A stretch of 64,000 nucleotides of DNA from QQWI01 sp964522015 (lineage in GTDB: Bacteria; Bacillota; Clostridia; Peptostreptococcales; Acidaminobacteraceae): assembly GCA_964522015.1 (NCBI GenBank), contig CAZFST010000005.1:1-64000 (forward strand), in the 5' to 3' direction. The notes under the pieces are model-generated. The model saw only the letters and a program-made list of their open reading frames with translations. It was not told the origin of the DNA and did not search any database. The stretch's first letter is position 1. Each line of letters starts with the position of its first letter. Made by a program: the position numbers and the translations under genes. Of this stretch, positions 61,230-64,000 are shown in pieces.

Positions 61230-63152
61230 TTACACTTTTTTTAACAATCTAAAACCAAGGGGTTCTAGGCTATATTTTTGCGTCAATAAAAGGGACTGAT
61301 GATGGTATAAATCCTGGTAGTTCCCTACCATATCAGCTGGTACGACAACTGTATTTTCAGCACTGCTAAGATTAACGATGATCACTAATTGCTGATTTTG
61401 TACATTCTTCGTGATGACAAGTGGTGCCTCATCACCTTTCCAATCTTGAAATGCCAAATCCACAACCTTAGTGAGGGGTTCTTGACGCCTAATGGCTATC
61501 AATGTTTTGACATGTTGATGTAAGGACTGATTGCCTTGGCTGTGGTCCCATACCATACACTGCCTGTTACCATCCCCTATCCCAGTTAAGCCTTGCTCAC
61601 TGCCATAATAAACACTAGGAGACCCAGCAAAGACCATTTGCAATAAAAATGCAATTTTAACCTTAGGGACACTGCCCCCCATTAAAGTCAACACCCGCGA
61701 AGTGTCGTGGCTATCAATTAAATTAAACATGGTCTTTGCAACTGTACTTGGAGTGGTCCCCATGAGTTTTGAGACCGCATTTTTAAACTCTGTCAGATTA
61801 TAAGGTGAGTCCACTTGTGAAGCATCTGCAAGCAGGCGCCAGATGGGTGTGGTCCATTCGTAATTCATAACCCCATCAAACTGGTCCGCACGTAACCACG
61901 GGGTTGCATCATCCCAGTTCTCTCCGAGTATGAAACAGTTAGGATCAGCCGTTTTGACAACCGTTCTGAATTTACGCCAAAAATCATGGCTCACTTCGTT
62001 GGAAACATCCAGGCGCCACCCGTCAATATGGTAGTTCTCAATCCAATACCGGCCAATATCAAGTAGGTAGGCTTCGCATTCTGGGTGACCCGTACGCCAC
62101 TTTGGCATCATTGGTGTAAAAGCAAAGGTTTCGTAATTCAACTTACCAGCTAGTTGGTGGCTATGTGGCTTTGGGAAACCATCTTTCATTGGAAAATTAA
62201 CCACAGGGTCTTGTAAGATATGGAACCAGTCGTAGTATTTTGAAGCCCGGCCTTTTTGGAGCACATCTTGAAAAAAGGGATGCTTAAAGCCACAGTGATT
62301 AAATACGGCATCCAACATGATTCGAATGCCTAGCTGATGCGCTTTATCTACTAATTCTTTAAAGGTTTTATTTGTTCCAAAAGAAGGATCGATTTTGTGG
62401 TAATCGATGGTGTCGTACTTATGCGTTGAAGTCGCTTCAAATATAGGTGTGAAATAGATTCCTGTAATGCCAAGGTCCGCAATATAGTCTAAGTGATCTA
62501 TTATCCCTTGCAAATCACCACCAAAGAGCATTTCGTTAGAAACCACCTGGTGTTTCCCCCAAGTCAGAGTACCCGGCCGGTTTAACGTAGGATCTCCATT
62601 GGCAAATCGCTCTGGAAAAATTTGATACCAAACTGTGTCTGCAACCCATTCAGGTACATCAAAAACATCTTCTTGATTGATATAGGGAAAATTGAAGTAA
62701 TCTCCAATGGCATAGCGCTTTTCAGGCTTTTGAGTCAAATCAAAAAATCCTCGGGCACCAAAGATCACCTCTTGAGTTTCTGATGGATCTTGAAGCAAGA
62801 ATCCATACCGAGCCCTTTTCCATTCTGGTTGGATGCTGCTAAACCAGTAGTCATAAAGACCATCGCTGTACGCCTTGATGCAAGTTTGCTCAAAGGCCTG
62901 CCCTCTTTGCCAGATCCATTGTTGCTGTTCTCCTTGTTCTTGCTCCTCTTGCTGTTCTAGCTCCTCTAGACTACCCGTCTCAACATTAGGTTGCTCCTCT
63001 AATTTAGGGGACCAATCAAAGGGATCCCCCCAAAGCAAGGTTACTTTAGCCACGTCATCTTTCACTGTTCTAAGGGTTAGATGGATGGTCTGCCCGTCCT
63101 TTGCATAAGCATATTGAGATTTGGGCTCATGGTGTATGCCGATTAAATTCAT
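61230..63152 (-). CDS. Cytosolic GH13 maltodextrin-degrading enzyme (neopullulanase/cyclomaltodextrinase type)
   Basis: A 640-residue enzyme without signal peptide. An N-terminal beta-sandwich (about 1-135) precedes the GH13 barrel. Conserved regions: DAVFNH (I), GWRLDVSNE with nucleophile Asp (II), ILGENW with catalytic Glu (III) and LIDSHDTSR (IV). The MxxGGD-type LFGGDLQGI and barrel layout fit subfamily 20. The N-terminal domain holds a Glu/Gln-rich insertion (LEELEQQEEQEQGEQQQ). It hydrolyses linear or cyclic maltodextrins brought in by MalEFG. It follows the TPR gene by 13 bases. Confidence 0.92.
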   Translation of the reverse strand: MNLIGIHHEPKSQYAYAKDGQTIHLTLRTVKDDVAKVTLLWGDPFDWSPKLEEQPNVETGSLEELEQQEEQEQGEQQQWIWQRGQAFEQTCIKAYSDGLYDYWFSSIQPEWKRARYGFLLQDPSETQEVIFGARGFFDLTQKPEKRYAIGDYFNFPYINQEDVFDVPEWVADTVWYQIFPERFANGDPTLNRPGTLTWGKHQVVSNEMLFGGDLQGIIDHLDYIADLGITGIYFTPIFEATSTHKYDTIDYHKIDPSFGTNKTFKELVDKAHQLGIRIMLDAVFNHCGFKHPFFQDVLQKGRASKYYDWFHILQDPVVNFPMKDGFPKPHSHQLAGKLNYETFAFTPMMPKWRTGHPECEAYLLDIGRYWIENYHIDGWRLDVSNEVSHDFWRKFRTVVKTADPNCFILGENWDDATPWLRADQFDGVMNYEWTTPIWRLLADASQVDSPYNLTEFKNAVSKLMGTTPSTVAKTMFNLIDSHDTSRVLTLMGGSVPKVKIAFLLQMVFAGSPSVYYGSEQGLTGIGDGNRQCMVWDHSQGNQSLHQHVKTLIAIRRQEPLTKVVDLAFQDWKGDEAPLVITKNVQNQQLVIIVNLSSAENTVVVPADMVGNYQDLYHHQSLLLTQKYSLEPLGFRLLKKV

Positions 63153-63165
63153 GCTGTTCTCCTAG

Positions 63166-64000
63166 TTAGATGCGTTCTGAAATAATTTCAAGAGCCTCTT
63201 TATATTTACGGTGGGATTTATAGTAGTCAACCAAAATTTCAGAAAAAGCCTTTTTAAGCTCAAAGTGTGTCGCCGCAGCGACTTCATACAGAGACTTGAC
63301 ATCTGATTCTTCCAAGCACCATTGGCCTTTTTCATCAAAGCACTGTTCTAGAGATAAAACACTGTAGATCATTCTGTGGAAGGACTTGTTGCGATAAGCA
63401 AAGTCTTTCTGCAGATTATGAAGGGTCTCTTGATCTTTTCTATAAAACGCTATCAGAAACCGGGTTACGCTGGCATTAACAGTTAAGTCGCTGTTGTAAC
63501 GGTCGTCAATCAAAAGGGCTAAAGTCTGGTCAAAGTTACCCAGGCGCATATGTCCCCAAGCGATTTGATTGGTGATATTAATGCGGTTGTAGTCGTTGTC
63601 AATGGTCTTTGCATAGCGTAGGCCTGTTTCGTAAGCTTCAATCCCCGCATCATATTCACTTAAGACAAAATGGGTTAATCCGATCATTTCGTACGAGCCG
63701 ATCACACTGGTCAAATTGCCTTCGTTCAAATAGTATGCCAGAGATTTTTGAAAGTTTTTGTAGGCCTCAATGGGCCTCTTTTGCGCGAGAAGTGCGTAAC
63801 CAAGCCATTTATACATATGACCGTTCTCGCCGTGTTCACTGGCCTTGTTAAACTGATTAAGGGCCAGCTTGATATCCTGAGCCACCTTCAATGTGTCGAT
63901 ACCTGAGTACAAGTAAAACTTGAACAACTGCTCCCGAGTCATCAGCCCTTTGACCGAAGTCAACAGGGCCTTGGTCTGGTTGAAAATCTCCCGTTCCTGG
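63166..64000 (-). CDS. TPR protein, 5' end beyond the window
   Basis: At least 278 codons, open to the window edge with no required start inside. All of it is helical tetratricopeptide-like repeats (YKWLGYALLAQKRPIEAYKNFQKSLAYY, AGIEAYETGLRYAKTIDNDYNRINITNQIAW). It resembles the TPR half of XRE-TPR regulators, so a DNA-binding domain may lie outside the window. Co-directional with the GH13 gene, 13 bases away, which suggests a link with maltodextrin use. Confidence 0.75.
   Translation of the reverse strand, partial: QEREIFNQTKALLTSVKGLMTREQLFKFYLYSGIDTLKVAQDIKLALNQFNKASEHGENGHMYKWLGYALLAQKRPIEAYKNFQKSLAYYLNEGNLTSVIGSYEMIGLTHFVLSEYDAGIEAYETGLRYAKTIDNDYNRINITNQIAWGHMRLGNFDQTLALLIDDRYNSDLTVNASVTRFLIAFYRKDQETLHNLQKDFAYRNKSFHRMIYSVLSLEQCFDEKGQWCLEESDVKSLYEVAAATHFELKKAFSEILVDYYKSHRKYKEALEIISERI

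Overview
The window reads as a chromosomal segment of an anaerobic, amino-acid-fermenting member of the Bacillota, most likely class Clostridia. The evidence is a T-box leader on the ilv operon, the complete oxidative (oxygen-independent) ornithine pathway driven by a sigma-54 promoter, a HemZ-type radical SAM protein, an Rrf2-iscS-iscU operon and an MsmX/LacI maltodextrin operon. No rRNA, tRNA, CRISPR array, transposase or integrase was found. The species cannot be fixed from the sequence alone.

Layout. 1-6.9 kb (minus): a type I secretion cassette (ABC exporter, HlyD adaptor), a lipoprotein and an RTX lipase whose start overlaps the lipoprotein gene. 7.1-9.5 kb: a small decayed island (XRE regulator, AAA ATPase, broken TOPRIM/DUF3226 gene) lying between two copies of the iscU 3' end plus its terminator. 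9.5-11.7 kb: iscU-iscS-Rrf2 behind a near-consensus promoter. 11.7-17.8 kb: MFS exporter, ArsC/Spx-like protein and an Hsp70 + J-domain/TPR co-chaperone pair. 17.9-22.5 kb (plus): T-box, ilvA, a detached ACT subunit, ilvB and ilvC. 22.7-26.7 kb: LiaF-like and TPR membrane proteins, then rarA. 26.8-35.2 kb (minus): ord-ortA-ortB-oraS-oraE-glmL-like-orr, with a -24/-12 promoter and three identical 14-bp palindromes upstream. 35.2-39.8 kb: a variable region with an RRNPP-type regulator, a possible peptide precursor, secreted and membrane proteins, a frameshifted gene and an intact GH20 gene plus a decayed copy of its 3' end. 39.8-44.9 kb: a sigma-54 activator (best candidate for the ornithine operon), a UDP-sugar pyrophosphorylase, an HNH endonuclease and an M14 carboxypeptidase. 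45.0-53.7 kb (minus): housekeeping genes glyA, rseC-like, aspS, hemZ, an MBL hydrolase, dtd and rel. 53.9-64 kb (minus): the maltodextrin locus, with a GH13 enzyme, MalE, a small membrane protein, MalF with a long N-terminal extension, MalG, MsmX, a LacI regulator and a TPR gene cut by the window edge.

How the genes work together. Ornithine is racemised (Orr), rearranged (OraSE), oxidised (Ord) and thiolytically split (OrtAB) to alanine and acetyl-CoA, with the GlmL-like protein probably reactivating the B12 mutase. The ilv genes make 2-oxobutyrate and carry acetohydroxyacids to the dihydroxyacid stage; ilvD and ilvE are absent here. Maltodextrins are imported by MalEFG-MsmX and cut by the cytosolic GH13 enzyme under LacI control.

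Smaller-scale structure. At least six copies or fragments of one REP-like palindrome (core GGGGACGTGCACC) sit in intergenic gaps. Two separate loci show the same architecture: foreign-looking cargo next to a duplicated gene 3' end with its terminator. Several enzymes carry in-frame short tandem repeats.
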